Assembly (NCBI RefSeq): GCF_000430745.1
Contig: NZ_AUMP01000038.1
Location: 1 to 33,065, forward strand
DNA length: 33,065 nt
From: Fictibacillus gelatini DSM 15865
Lineage (GTDB): Bacteria > Bacillota > Bacilli > Bacillales > Fictibacillaceae
Direction of reading: 5' to 3'
Below are positions 20,196-32,431 of this stretch, in pieces. Positions within the stretch are counted from its first letter, which is position 1, and each line of letters opens with the position of its first letter. A program made the translations under genes and the position numbers. The notes under the pieces are model-generated. The model was not told the DNA's origin. It worked only from the letters and a program-made list of their open reading frames with translations, and made no database searches.

Positions 20196-21170
20196 ATGAG
20201 CAGCAAGAAGATTATTCTTGATGTCGATACCGGAATCGATGATGCATTAGCTATTTTATACGCGGTGAAATCAAAAGAGATTCAAATCGAAGGGATCACG
20301 ACGGTTTTTGGCAATGTGTCAGCAGACCAGGCAACGCGAAATACATTGCAAGTCCTCGAACTTGCCGATGCGAACGATAATATTCCTGTTGCGATGGGGG
20401 CAAAGAAACCGCTCTTTCGAGAATGGAGCGGTCCTGTTATTCATGTTCATGGACAAAATGGAATTGGCGATTACGAACTGCCTGAACCATCCTTGCAACC
20501 GCTAGAAGAACATGCCGCTGATTTTATCGTGCGACAAGTCAATGAACAGCCTGGCGAATTGACGCTTGTGTTTGTTGCGCGATTAACAAACCTTGCGCTA
20601 GCGCTGGCAAAAGACCCTTCGATTGCCGGAAAAGTGAAAGGGCTAGTTCTTATGGGAGGGGCATTAAAGACGTTTGGAAATGTTACGCCTATTGCTGAAG
20701 CCAACATTTATGGCGATCCGGAAGCGGCACACCGTGTATTTGAATCGGGCATCCCAATCACAATGGTCGGACTGGATGTGACCCGTAAAGCCAAATTTCA
20801 GGAAGAACATTTAAAACAGTTGATGGATTTGGCGTCTCCGGAAAACGAGAAGATGATTAAATTTATCGAGCACATTATTCGCTTTGGCATAGAAGCAAGC
20901 GTGAAAATGAACGAAGGAAAATGCCGCCTAATGCATGACCCTCTTGCTGTCGGTGTCGCAATTGACCCAGGCCTGGTTAAATCGGAAAATCATTACGTTT
21001 ATATCGAAACACAAAGCCGGCTTTCAGCTGGGGCGACGGTCGCCGATTTACGATTATCGCGAAAAAAGACGGAAACAAACGCTGCTGTATGTGTAGAAGT
21101 CGATCATGAACGGTTTATTGAACATTTTATACAAACGGTGGCGTCAAGAGATGAAAGAGGGGAAGGATAG
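20196..21170 (+). CDS. Ribonucleoside hydrolase, IunH/Rih type (copy 1)
   Basis: This nucleoside N-ribohydrolase splits ribonucleosides into base and ribose using a bound calcium ion. It is 324 residues. The DVDTGIDD motif supplies Asp9, Asp11, Asp15 and Asp16. Family active-site positions are seen as Asn40, Asn162, Glu168, Asn170 and the pair His247-Asp248 (MHDPLAVG). The usual GPLTN calcium loop reads ARLTN (128-132): the ligand Thr is kept but Gly-Pro is replaced by Ala-Arg, which may alter the loop. Base preference cannot be told from sequence. It follows rbsK by 15 bp and abuts copy 2 with no gap. Confidence 0.9.
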   Translation: MSSKKIILDVDTGIDDALAILYAVKSKEIQIEGITTVFGNVSADQATRNTLQVLELADANDNIPVAMGAKKPLFREWSGPVIHVHGQNGIGDYELPEPSLQPLEEHAADFIVRQVNEQPGELTLVFVARLTNLALALAKDPSIAGKVKGLVLMGGALKTFGNVTPIAEANIYGDPEAAHRVFESGIPITMVGLDVTRKAKFQEEHLKQLMDLASPENEKMIKFIEHIIRFGIEASVKMNEGKCRLMHDPLAVGVAIDPGLVKSENHYVYIETQSRLSAGATVADLRLSRKKTETNAAVCVEVDHERFIEHFIQTVASRDERGEG

Positions 21171-22100
21171 ATGAAACGAGTCATTATGGATGTCGATACA
21201 GGAATTGACGATGCTCTTGCCATTTGTTATGCGGCGCGCTCCAAAAGTCTGGAGATTTTAGGGATTACAACATGTTTTGGCAATGTGTCGGTAGAAGAAG
21301 CAACAAGAAACACATTAAATGTCCTTGATTATTTAGAACTGGATGTCCCGGTGGCACAAGGAGCAGGGAAGCCGATCTTTCGCCACCCAATAAAGGAAAA
21401 GGCAAGCATCGTGCATGGAGAAGATGGATTAGGGAACATTCATCTTCCTGACCCTATAAAGAAGCCGGTAGAACAACATGCATGCCAATTTATTATTGAA
21501 CAAGTGAAAAAATACCCGAATGAAGTGTCGCTTATTTTCGTAGGGCCGCTTACCAATCTGGCGTTAACGATCATGCAGGAGCCTGAGATTGTCCGGCTTG
21601 TTGACAGGGTGTATATCATGGGCGGGGCCGTGACGGTTCCCGGAAATACGACAATGGCGGCAGAAGCAAATATTTACGCCGATCCGGAAGCGGCCGAGTA
21701 TGTGTTCCAATCGGGCATTCCGATAACACTCATCGGTCTTGATGTGACAATGAAAACATTGCTGTCACTTGAAGAAGTAGAAAAGTGGAAAAGGAAAAAT
21801 ACGCGCTTAAGCCGGTTTTTGGCGGACATTACGGAGTTTTATATCGGGTTTTATACAAATAACCACGCTGGATTGAAGGGGTGCGGGCTTCACGATCCGT
21901 TAGCGGTTGGAGTTGTCATTGATCCAACCTTTGTTGAAACAAAAGCTTTGCATGTGCAGGTCGATCTTGAAGGGACCCATACCTTTGCCCGAACCATTGC
22001 TGATTTTAGAGAATCCAGCAAGGCCAAACCGAATGTTGACGTTTGTTTGCACGTTGATGCCGATCGGTTTTTAAAACATTTCTTGAAAAATATTTGTTAA
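21171..22100 (+). CDS. Ribonucleoside hydrolase, IunH/Rih type (copy 2)
   Basis: This second nucleoside hydrolase of 309 residues starts on the base after the stop of copy 1. All active-site positions are present: the DVDTGIDD motif with Asp7, Asp9, Asp13 and Asp14, Asn38, a standard GPLTN loop (125-129), Asn159, Glu165, Asn167 and His241-Asp242. It shares long conserved blocks with copy 1 but differs enough that the duplication is not recent. The two may split substrates (purine versus pyrimidine nucleosides), which is inference. GAGGGGAAGG lies upstream of the ATG. Confidence 0.9.
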   Translation: MKRVIMDVDTGIDDALAICYAARSKSLEILGITTCFGNVSVEEATRNTLNVLDYLELDVPVAQGAGKPIFRHPIKEKASIVHGEDGLGNIHLPDPIKKPVEQHACQFIIEQVKKYPNEVSLIFVGPLTNLALTIMQEPEIVRLVDRVYIMGGAVTVPGNTTMAAEANIYADPEAAEYVFQSGIPITLIGLDVTMKTLLSLEEVEKWKRKNTRLSRFLADITEFYIGFYTNNHAGLKGCGLHDPLAVGVVIDPTFVETKALHVQVDLEGTHTFARTIADFRESSKAKPNVDVCLHVDADRFLKHFLKNIC

Positions 22101-22125
22101 CAATGGAACAGAAAGGATAAAAGGA

Positions 22126-22818
22126 ATGGAGATTAATATTGTTGTTATAACAGGTGCAGGGAGCGGACTCGGTGCATCGCTTGCGAAAAAATACTCTGAG
22201 CAAGGATGCCATGTATGTTTGCTTGGCCGAACAAGAGCGAAACTTGAACGAACGGCCGCTTTATTAAATGGGGGCTATTCGATGTATGAAGTAGATGTTG
22301 CCGTTAAGAAAGATGTCGCCCGTGTCATTCAATCGATTGAAAAAGAAGTCGGACCGATCGATTTATTCGTTAATAATGCCGGAACAGGCGCTTTTGCTCT
22401 TGCCGAGGAGATAGACGAGCAAGCTATCCATCACATGATCGATAGTAACTTAAAAGGAACGATTTTTTGCACGCAAGAAGTACTGCCTTTTATGAAAAAG
22501 CGCAATCGGGGGTTGATTGTCAATGTCATTTCGACAGCCGGAAAAGTAGGCAAAGTGACGGAATCGGTGTACTGCGCTAGCAAATTCGGTGTTCGCGGAT
22601 TTACTGAAAGTTTAGCCCTTGAGTTAAAAGATACGCCGATTCGAGTGTTGGCAGCGTACATGGGCGGCATGAGGACGGAATTTTGGGACGGCATTTTTAC
22701 CGAAGAGCGAACAAAAGGCTTAATGGACCCGGACGATGTGGCCGATATTATCATCGAAAGCATTAAACCGCGAAATCTACTTGCTGTTCCGGAAGTTGTC
22801 ATCACAAATAAAAAATAG
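22126..22818 (+). CDS. Short-chain dehydrogenase/reductase
   Basis: This is a classical SDR of 230 residues with a Rossmann fold. It has the cofactor loop TGAGSGLG (9-16), NNAG (83-86), and the catalytic set Asn108, Ser136, Tyr149 and Lys153 (YCASK). The basic residue at the end of beta-2 (GRTRAKL, Arg35/Arg37) suggests NADP(H) preference. The substrate is unknown. It lies 25 bp after the second nucleoside hydrolase with GAAAGGA 8 bp before the ATG and a terminator just after, so it is the last gene of the rbsR operon. A role on ribose or a related polyol is possible but unproven. Confidence 0.88.
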   Translation: MEINIVVITGAGSGLGASLAKKYSEQGCHVCLLGRTRAKLERTAALLNGGYSMYEVDVAVKKDVARVIQSIEKEVGPIDLFVNNAGTGAFALAEEIDEQAIHHMIDSNLKGTIFCTQEVLPFMKKRNRGLIVNVISTAGKVGKVTESVYCASKFGVRGFTESLALELKDTPIRVLAAYMGGMRTEFWDGIFTEERTKGLMDPDDVADIIIESIKPRNLLAVPEVVITNKK

Positions 22819-22828
22819 TTCATAAAAG

Positions 22829-22857
22829 AAGCTGAATCCCACATGTGGATTCAGCTT
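22829..22857. terminator. Bidirectional terminator between SDR and MFS genes
   Basis: AAGCTGAATCC (22829-22839) pairs perfectly with GGATTCAGCTT (22847-22857). It sits between convergent genes and covers the stop codon of the minus-strand MFS gene. T-rich but interrupted tracts lie on both sides. Confidence 0.8.
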
Positions 22858-24389
22858 TCACTTTCTTCATTCACTTTTGACGACAAGACTTCTTTTTTCA
22901 AAAACCAGCTAAATATTAACGAAACGATAAGAATTCCGAATGCCCAAGTATATAAATACTGGAACGATTCGATAAAGATCGTTTTAAGCGCTGTTAAAAG
23001 TTCAGCAGGCAGGTCGTGCGGAATTCCGCCAGCGGCTAAATGATCCATTTTTCCTCCCATGCTTTCCCCGAGCTTGCTGTCTGCCCCTTCTAACTTTGAA
23101 GTAAGCGTAGACGATAGTAAATTTCCAAAGATGCTTACACCGATCGTAGCGCCGATCGTTTGAAATAATGGAACGGTTGCCAGCGCACTGCCTTTATGTT
23201 CTTTTTCTACGGATTCTTGAACGATTAAGTTATCCCCACCGAACAACACCCCTAATCCGAAGCCTGTAATTAAAAAGTAAATAATGATTTGGGTGATCGT
23301 CGTATCGATATCGATATGGGAGAATAGATAAAATCCTATGACAGGCAGAATAAAAGCGAATCCAAATAATTCACGGTAACGCACTTTCGTTAACAAAAAT
23401 CCGCAGATCATCGACGAAATGACGGCCCCAACCATTAGGGGAAGCGTTAAATAGCCTGCTTCCGTCGGAGTTAGCCCGATCACATTTTGAGCAAAATAGG
23501 GGAAGGAAGAAAACGACCCCATAAGGCCGAAACCGACTGTAAATACAATAATCGATAACACAACAATGTTTCGATTTTTAAATAAATGCAAAGGGACGAT
23601 CGGTTCTGCCGCTTTTGATTCCACCAGGATGAAAATCCCGATCAAGAAAACGAATGAACAAAGCAAGCCAATAATCAATGGCGAACCCCATGTATACCCT
23701 TCGTTTTCAATTAATACTGGGGCGATCAATAAGGAGACAATCGCAAGAACGAGGAGAATCGCACCCAACCAGTCAATAACAACCTTTTTCTTTATATTGG
23801 ATTCTTTTAAACCAACGGCTAAAAAACATGCTGAAATGACTCCCACGGGAATGTTGATAAAAAAGATCCAGTGCCAACTCGCTTGATCGACAAAAAATCC
23901 GCCCATCAAAGGTCCAACCAACATTGGAATAAACATAATCGGTCCCATTATGCCTTGCACTTTAGCCCGTTGTTCGAGCGGAAAAAGGTCGCTTGATATT
24001 GTCATCGCAAGCGGCATTAAGCCACCAGCGCCTATTCCTTGAATTCCGCGGCCGATCAGAAGCAGCGTCATCGAGTGAGAAAGTCCGCAAACAATCGACC
24101 CTCCGATAAATAGTGCCATTGAGGCTAAATACACTTTTTTTCGTCCGACTAAATCGGCAAGCTTACCTAAAATGGGCATAAAAGCCGACAATGCAAGCAT
24201 ATACACTCCAGCCACCCAGCCATACAAGGACAATCCCCCGAGATCCCGAATGATCGTCGGCATCGCTGTGGTAACTACGGTTTCATCCAATTCGGAAAAA
24301 ATCAGGCCAATCATTAATCCAGCCATAACGAAAATCCGATTGCTTTTATTTAATGAGGACTGTTCCGTCTGTTTTAAAACACTATCCAT
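22851..24389 (-). CDS. DHA2-family 14-TM multidrug efflux transporter
   Basis: This is an MFS drug:proton antiporter of the EmrB/QacA (DHA2) type, 512 residues with about 14 hydrophobic segments. The motif after TM1, LDETVVTTAMPTI (motif D1), is diagnostic of the 14-TM group. Motif A appears as GKLADLVGRKK, and motif C-like GPLMGGFF follows. The start chosen is the second ATG (24389), because GAAAGGA (plus strand 24399-24405) is 9 bp upstream; the ATG three codons earlier abuts that site. There is no neighbouring regulator gene. Substrates are not predictable. Confidence 0.88.
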   Translation of the reverse strand: MDSVLKQTEQSSLNKSNRIFVMAGLMIGLIFSELDETVVTTAMPTIIRDLGGLSLYGWVAGVYMLALSAFMPILGKLADLVGRKKVYLASMALFIGGSIVCGLSHSMTLLLIGRGIQGIGAGGLMPLAMTISSDLFPLEQRAKVQGIMGPIMFIPMLVGPLMGGFFVDQASWHWIFFINIPVGVISACFLAVGLKESNIKKKVVIDWLGAILLVLAIVSLLIAPVLIENEGYTWGSPLIIGLLCSFVFLIGIFILVESKAAEPIVPLHLFKNRNIVVLSIIVFTVGFGLMGSFSSFPYFAQNVIGLTPTEAGYLTLPLMVGAVISSMICGFLLTKVRYRELFGFAFILPVIGFYLFSHIDIDTTITQIIIYFLITGFGLGVLFGGDNLIVQESVEKEHKGSALATVPLFQTIGATIGVSIFGNLLSSTLTSKLEGADSKLGESMGGKMDHLAAGGIPHDLPAELLTALKTIFIESFQYLYTWAFGILIVSLIFSWFLKKEVLSSKVNEESES

Positions 24390-24529
24390 TCCATCCATTC
24401 CTTTCGTTTCTGATTACCGAAAGTATAGCGGTGAAATGTGAACTGAATATGAATTGAGATACGGAAGCTGTTTATTTCTTTCCTATTTATGTTAAACTGA
24501 AAGCAAATTGTAGAAATTAGAGGGATCGA

Positions 24530-25174
24530 ATGAAAAAAAGTGCTGTATTTTACGACCTGCTATTTTATTTAATCTTGCCTTACTTCATTTGGAACAAAGG
24601 AAGAGATGTTTTAGGAGATTATTATGCGATTCTTCTTTCTTCCGTTCCGGGGTTTATTTATACGATTTACCGCTTTGTAAAAGATAAGCAGTTTAATGTG
24701 ACGGGCATTTTTATTTTGTTTTCGTTATTTGCCGGAACGACTGTAGATTTATTATCCGGCTCCGCGGGGAAAATGCTCTGGAACCAGGTGTACCTTGGCA
24801 TCGCAATCGGACTAATCATCTTGTCCACGATTTTTATGAAAAAGCCACTTGCGCTTTATTTTGCGGTTGATGTTGCCTTTATGCAAGGGCAAGCGAGAAG
24901 TGAAACGAAAGAGCTATACCGGAAAAAAGAATTTTACCGCTATTTTGTCTGGCTGACAGGGCTTTTTGCGTTTCGCAGCCTATTTCAGGCGGGATTGAAA
25001 GCGTACTTGCTAACGACATATGGCGTGAAGAAATACGACTTTATTTTGTTTGCCATGAAAATTTCCGGGTGGATTTTTGCCGGGTTAATAACAGCAGGAT
25101 TTGTCTTTATTAGTCTGAAAATCTACAATTATATGGAAAAGAAGGAGAAAGCAAGTGCCGAGCCGGAAGTTTAA
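24530..25174 (+). CDS. Multi-TM membrane protein, possibly VC0807-like
   Basis: This 214-residue protein has about six hydrophobic segments (roughly residues 7-22, 30-47, 58-75, 84-100, 135-155 and 178-200). It starts SAVFYDLLFYLILPYFIW and has a conserved-looking VPGFIYTIYRFVKDKQF segment. It resembles a family I know only as VC0807-like membrane proteins; no function is established and the assignment is tentative. An extended -10 (TGtTAAACT) lies about 30 bp before the ATG. It is divergent from the MFS gene and converges on the GNAT gene with only 3 bp between stop codons and no visible terminator. Confidence 0.65.
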   Translation: MKKSAVFYDLLFYLILPYFIWNKGRDVLGDYYAILLSSVPGFIYTIYRFVKDKQFNVTGIFILFSLFAGTTVDLLSGSAGKMLWNQVYLGIAIGLIILSTIFMKKPLALYFAVDVAFMQGQARSETKELYRKKEFYRYFVWLTGLFAFRSLFQAGLKAYLLTTYGVKKYDFILFAMKISGWIFAGLITAGFVFISLKIYNYMEKKEKASAEPEV

Positions 25175-25177
25175 CAT

Positions 25178-25720
25178 TTACCCTTGCCATTCTTCTCTAA
25201 GCAATCCGTATATGACTAAATCAACAAATTGACCTTGAAGCCATTCTGCCTGGCGTAAAAGGCCTTCTGCCTGAAAGCCGAGCCGTTCTGCAACGGAGCG
25301 GCTTTTTTCATTGCCGAACGCCGCTTTTAATTCAATCCGGTGAAAACCGAGTGTTTGAAACGAATAGTTGAGAAGCGCCCTGCATGCTCTTGTCATGATT
25401 CCGTTTCCTTCATATTCTTTACCGAGCCAGTAGCCGATGCTTGCTTGATAGTTGTACCATTTGATGTCGTATAATGAAACGGAACCGGCTGGTTTCCCGC
25501 GGTACCAGATTAGCGTGACGAGATCGGTTCGTTCAGCATATTTTCGTGTAGCGATTTTGATAAACTCTTTTGTATCCTGAATGCTGAGCGTTTGATCAAC
25601 CCAGCCGAGCCATCTTCGCAAATGATCACGGGAATAGTCCGTCAGCTGAAAAAGAAGGGCAGCCTCTTTTTTCTCGACCAGCTTTAAATAGATATCATGA
25701 TCGACTTGCAAAAAAAACAT
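25178..25720 (-). CDS. GNAT acetyltransferase, RimJ/RimL-like
   Basis: This 180-residue protein resembles the ribosomal-protein N-acetyltransferase (RimJ/RimL) branch of GNAT enzymes. The acetyl-CoA-binding region is seen as GYWLGKEYEGNGIMTRA (about 95-111), an adapted form of the Q/RxxGxG/A loop. The late NEKSRSVAERLGFQAEG motif is typical of RimL-type proteins. The true substrate could be a protein or a small amine and is not predictable. AAGGGGGG lies upstream of the ATG. It is transcribed away from pcrB. Confidence 0.85.
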   Translation of the reverse strand: MFFLQVDHDIYLKLVEKKEAALLFQLTDYSRDHLRRWLGWVDQTLSIQDTKEFIKIATRKYAERTDLVTLIWYRGKPAGSVSLYDIKWYNYQASIGYWLGKEYEGNGIMTRACRALLNYSFQTLGFHRIELKAAFGNEKSRSVAERLGFQAEGLLRQAEWLQGQFVDLVIYGLLREEWQG

Positions 25721-25821
25721 GGTTGACCCCCCTTACAAGAACTGAAAGAACAGAAGTGAATATAACTTGATTTTCATATTTTTTCCATATGACCAAAGGT
25801 GAGTGCTACTCTTATTTTTGA

Positions 25822-25827
25822 TATAAT
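25822..25827 (+). promoter_or_regulatory. Predicted -10 of pcrB
   Basis: A perfect TATAAT lies 64 bp before the pcrB start. The -35 at 17-18 bp spacing is poor (GTGAGT or GGTGAG), so an activator or another promoter may be involved. The rest of the 170-bp gap shows only a short CATAT/ATATG inverted repeat. Confidence 0.45.
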
Positions 25828-25890
25828 GTCAAAAGGATAAAATGGTTCGTTGCCCTTCTAAAAATGGAAGTGCGAGCAGGAGGAAAAGTG

Positions 25891-26583
25891 ATGTTTGATT
25901 ATCAACAGTGGAAACATGTGTTTAAGCTTGATCCCGATAAAGAGATTAGCGATAAAGAGCTTGAGGCGATATGCGATTCTGGAACGGACGCGGTTATTGT
26001 TGGCGGCACGAGCGGCGTAACGTTGGACAATACGCTCGATCTTTTATCAAGAATTAGAAAGTATGTCGTTCCTTGTGTACTGGAAGTGTCTACTATTGAT
26101 GCCATTACCCCGGGATTTGACAGCTATTATATTCCAACCGTTTTAAACAGCAATGATCCGAATTACATAACGGGTTTGCAGCATAAGGCAATTAAGGAAT
26201 TCGGCGACATTATGAACTGGAATGACATGGTTACGGAAGGCTATTGCATCCTCAATCCGGACTGTAAAGCGGCAAGACTGACAAAAGCCAATACAGACCT
26301 TTCAATTGACGATGTTGTAGCATATGCAAGAATGGCGGAAAAAATGTTTCAGCTCCCTATTTTTTACTTAGAGTATAGCGGAACATACGGGGATGTTGAA
26401 GTCGTTAAAGAAGTGCGGAAAGTATTGAACAAGACGAAATTGTATTATGGCGGAGGGATCGAGTCCGAAGAACAGGCGCGGGAAATGGCGCTATTTGCGG
26501 ACACGATTGTTGTTGGGAACATCATTTATGAAAACCTTGAGGCGGCGCTCAATACCGTTAAAGCCTTTAAAAAAGAGAATTGA
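25891..26583 (+). CDS. pcrB: Heptaprenylglyceryl phosphate synthase PcrB
   Basis: PcrB is a TIM-barrel prenyltransferase that joins glycerol 1-phosphate to heptaprenyl diphosphate, an archaeal-type ether lipid step kept in Bacillales. It is 230 residues. It shows the N-terminal WKHVFKLDP, the [11 protein letters not shown] phosphate region, [18 protein letters not shown], and the C-terminal phosphate loop YYGGGI plus VVGNIIYE. The start is the ATG 7 bp after AGGAGG (25878-25883). An in-frame ATG nine codons earlier (25864) lies before that site and is rejected. It is followed by pcrA after 60 bp. Confidence 0.95.
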   Translation: MFDYQQWKHVFKLDPDKEISDKELEAICDSGTDAVIVGGTSGVTLDNTLDLLSRIRKYVVPCVLEVSTIDAITPGFDSYYIPTVLNSNDPNYITGLQHKAIKEFGDIMNWNDMVTEGYCILNPDCKAARLTKANTDLSIDDVVAYARMAEKMFQLPIFYLEYSGTYGDVEVVKEVRKVLNKTKLYYGGGIESEEQAREMALFADTIVVGNIIYENLEAALNTVKAFKKEN

Positions 26584-26643
26584 ATCTGTTTGCTAAAAGA
26601 AGTATGATAAATATAAGAACAAACGTTTGGTGGTGAGCGATAC

Positions 26644-30958
<4,315 letters not shown>

Positions 30959-31001
30959 CAATCAAAAAATAACCGCGTTAAACTAGAGGAGTGTAAAAAA
31001 C

Positions 31002-32198
31002 ATGATAAAGCGGATGAGCTTCATCTTCTTAAGCTCCCTTTTACTATTAACAGGCTGTTTTAATAAAGACAACCTGCAGCAAGAAAAAGAAGTAGTGAAA
31101 CAAAAAGGGAAAAAAGAGGAGAAAGCAATCATTACCGGAGAAATTAAAACAGGGGAAAACTATTACCGCAGCATTTATCCGTTTGAACCAGGAGCTGCAA
31201 GGGGCTTAATTAAGTTTGGAGTCGATAACAGGCTGGATATTGATGAGTTTGAATTGGGATTAATGCGTGTCGCCCAGCAAAAATTCAGCACAGATAAATA
31301 CTTCCTCCAAGAAGGACAATATCTCGATGAAACGACAGTCAACAACTGGCTCAAGCGAAAAGACGACAAGATTGAAAAAAATTCAAACTCCACAATGGAC
31401 CAAAAAGGATTGAATCCGGCGCTCGGTATAAAAAAGGACGCGCCATATAAACAGGTCCTTGAGGCGGAAAAAAAGAATCCAAAATTCTTATCGTATGTAC
31501 TTGAGCAAAACTACCTCGTCCAAAGCGGAAAAGGAAAAGTGAAGCTTGGCGGCGTTGTAGTCGGCCTCTCCTTTAATTCCCGTTATTATTATAAAGTAAC
31601 GGATAAAGGCTTGATTTATAACGGCGATGTCGAGCTTGACCCGTCGGCCGTAAATCGGGAGGCGAAAAAAATCGGCCAGGAAGTGTTGAAACGTCTGCGG
31701 CAAAATCCGAGCCTTGCCCATGTGCCGATCGTCATTGCCCTATATCAAGAGGCGGAGAAAGATTCAGTGACGCCAGGACACTTTTTTGCCTATGCATCGG
31801 CAGATACCGACAGCACCTCGTTAAGCAGCTGGAACTCGATTAACGAGAGATACTACCTTTTCCCATCCGATGAAGCGAAAAAGAAAAAGAGGGACGATTC
31901 AGCCAGCTTTGATACGTTTAAAGCAGAAATTCAAGATTATTTCCCGAACTACATCGGTGTTGTTGGAAAAGGCTTGTATGAAGGCGACACGCTTAAAAAC
32001 TTGAACATTGAAATTCCAATTCAATTTCAAGGGAAAGCGGAAGTCGTATCGTTTACCCAGTTCATCGCGACAAGAGCAATGGAAAAACTTCCAAACGTAC
32101 CTGTTACGATTTCGATCACCTCAGGCGTGAATCAGCCGGAAGCATTAATCGTAAAAGAAACGGAAGATCAAGAACCGTTTGTTCATATTTATCGATAA
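31002..32198 (+). CDS. camS: CamS-family lipoprotein (YerH)
   Basis: This 398-residue lipoprotein belongs to the CamS family, named for the enterococcal precursor of the cAM373 sex pheromone, in which the pheromone is cut from the signal peptide. Here the signal peptide is MIKRMSFIFLSSLLLLTGC with the lipobox Cys at 19, followed by a charged linker and the family core (YYRSIYPFEPGAARGL, FGVDNRLDIDEFELGLMR, LNPALG). The role of the mature domain is unknown. AGAGGAG (30985-30991) lies upstream. It is the last gene of pcrB-pcrA-ligA-camS and is followed by a hairpin terminator. Confidence 0.92.
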   Translation: MIKRMSFIFLSSLLLLTGCFNKDNLQQEKEVVKQKGKKEEKAIITGEIKTGENYYRSIYPFEPGAARGLIKFGVDNRLDIDEFELGLMRVAQQKFSTDKYFLQEGQYLDETTVNNWLKRKDDKIEKNSNSTMDQKGLNPALGIKKDAPYKQVLEAEKKNPKFLSYVLEQNYLVQSGKGKVKLGGVVVGLSFNSRYYYKVTDKGLIYNGDVELDPSAVNREAKKIGQEVLKRLRQNPSLAHVPIVIALYQEAEKDSVTPGHFFAYASADTDSTSLSSWNSINERYYLFPSDEAKKKKRDDSASFDTFKAEIQDYFPNYIGVVGKGLYEGDTLKNLNIEIPIQFQGKAEVVSFTQFIATRAMEKLPNVPVTISITSGVNQPEALIVKETEDQEPFVHIYR

Positions 32199-32204
32199 TA
32201 AATA

Positions 32205-32240
32205 GGGGCTTTCCGTACAGGAAGAGCCCCGAAATTTATT
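32205..32240 (+). terminator. Terminator after camS
   Basis: GGGGCT-TTCC (32205-32214) pairs with GGAA-GAGCCCC (32220-32230) with one bulged base. The downstream tract is A/T-rich (ATTTATTTT) but not a pure T-run. Confidence 0.75.
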
Positions 32241-32318
32241 TTCATTCAATGTCGTTTCTATTTATTCAATATTCTCGTTTCGAGGAGGATTCCTGCAATT
32301 CCGACTATTTCTCTTTGT

Positions 32319-32347
32319 TTGAACTGCTACTTTTAATGCGTTAGAAT
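32319..32347 (+). promoter_or_regulatory. Predicted sigma-A promoter of rocA
   Basis: TTGAAC (32319-32324), a spacer of exactly 17 bp, and TAGAAT (32342-32347). No -24/-12 (GG-N10-GC) sigma-54 element is seen in the 200-bp gap. Confidence 0.6.
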
Positions 32348-32364
32348 GGACATGTAATGAACAA

Positions 32365-32379
32365 TTGTAACCGCTTTAG
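32365..32379 (+). promoter_or_regulatory. cre-like site in rocA leader
   Basis: TTGTAACCGCTTTAG matches the CcpA-site consensus WTGNAANCGNWNNCA at all but the last two positions. It lies about 10 bp after the predicted transcription start, a position where CcpA would block elongation. This is a candidate only. Confidence 0.4.
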
Positions 32380-32386
32380 CGATTAG

Positions 32387-32403
32387 GAAGCTAGTTCAGC
32401 TTC
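32387..32403 (+). promoter_or_regulatory. Inverted repeat in rocA 5' leader
   Basis: GAAGCT and AGCTTC are separated by 5 nt, ending 16 nt before the Shine-Dalgarno sequence. It could be a protein operator or an mRNA hairpin; with 6-bp arms and no T-run it is not a terminator. Confidence 0.45.
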
Positions 32404-32431
32404 AAGTTAACAGAATGTAGGAGGGAATTAA

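Noticed and set aside
23023-23031. An extra AATTCCGCC inside the MFS gene, possibly another member of the 21-bp repeat family.
   Set aside because: It is a single 9-mer in coding sequence with no 21-bp neighbours and no complementary tail.
25758-25800. CATAT/ATATG inverted repeat upstream of pcrB as an operator.
   Set aside because: The arms are only 5 bp, A/T-rich and expected by chance in this region.
25864-25890. Nine-codon N-terminal extension of PcrB.
   Set aside because: The AGGAGG site at 25878-25883 lies within it, so translation should start at 25891; this also gives the normal PcrB length.
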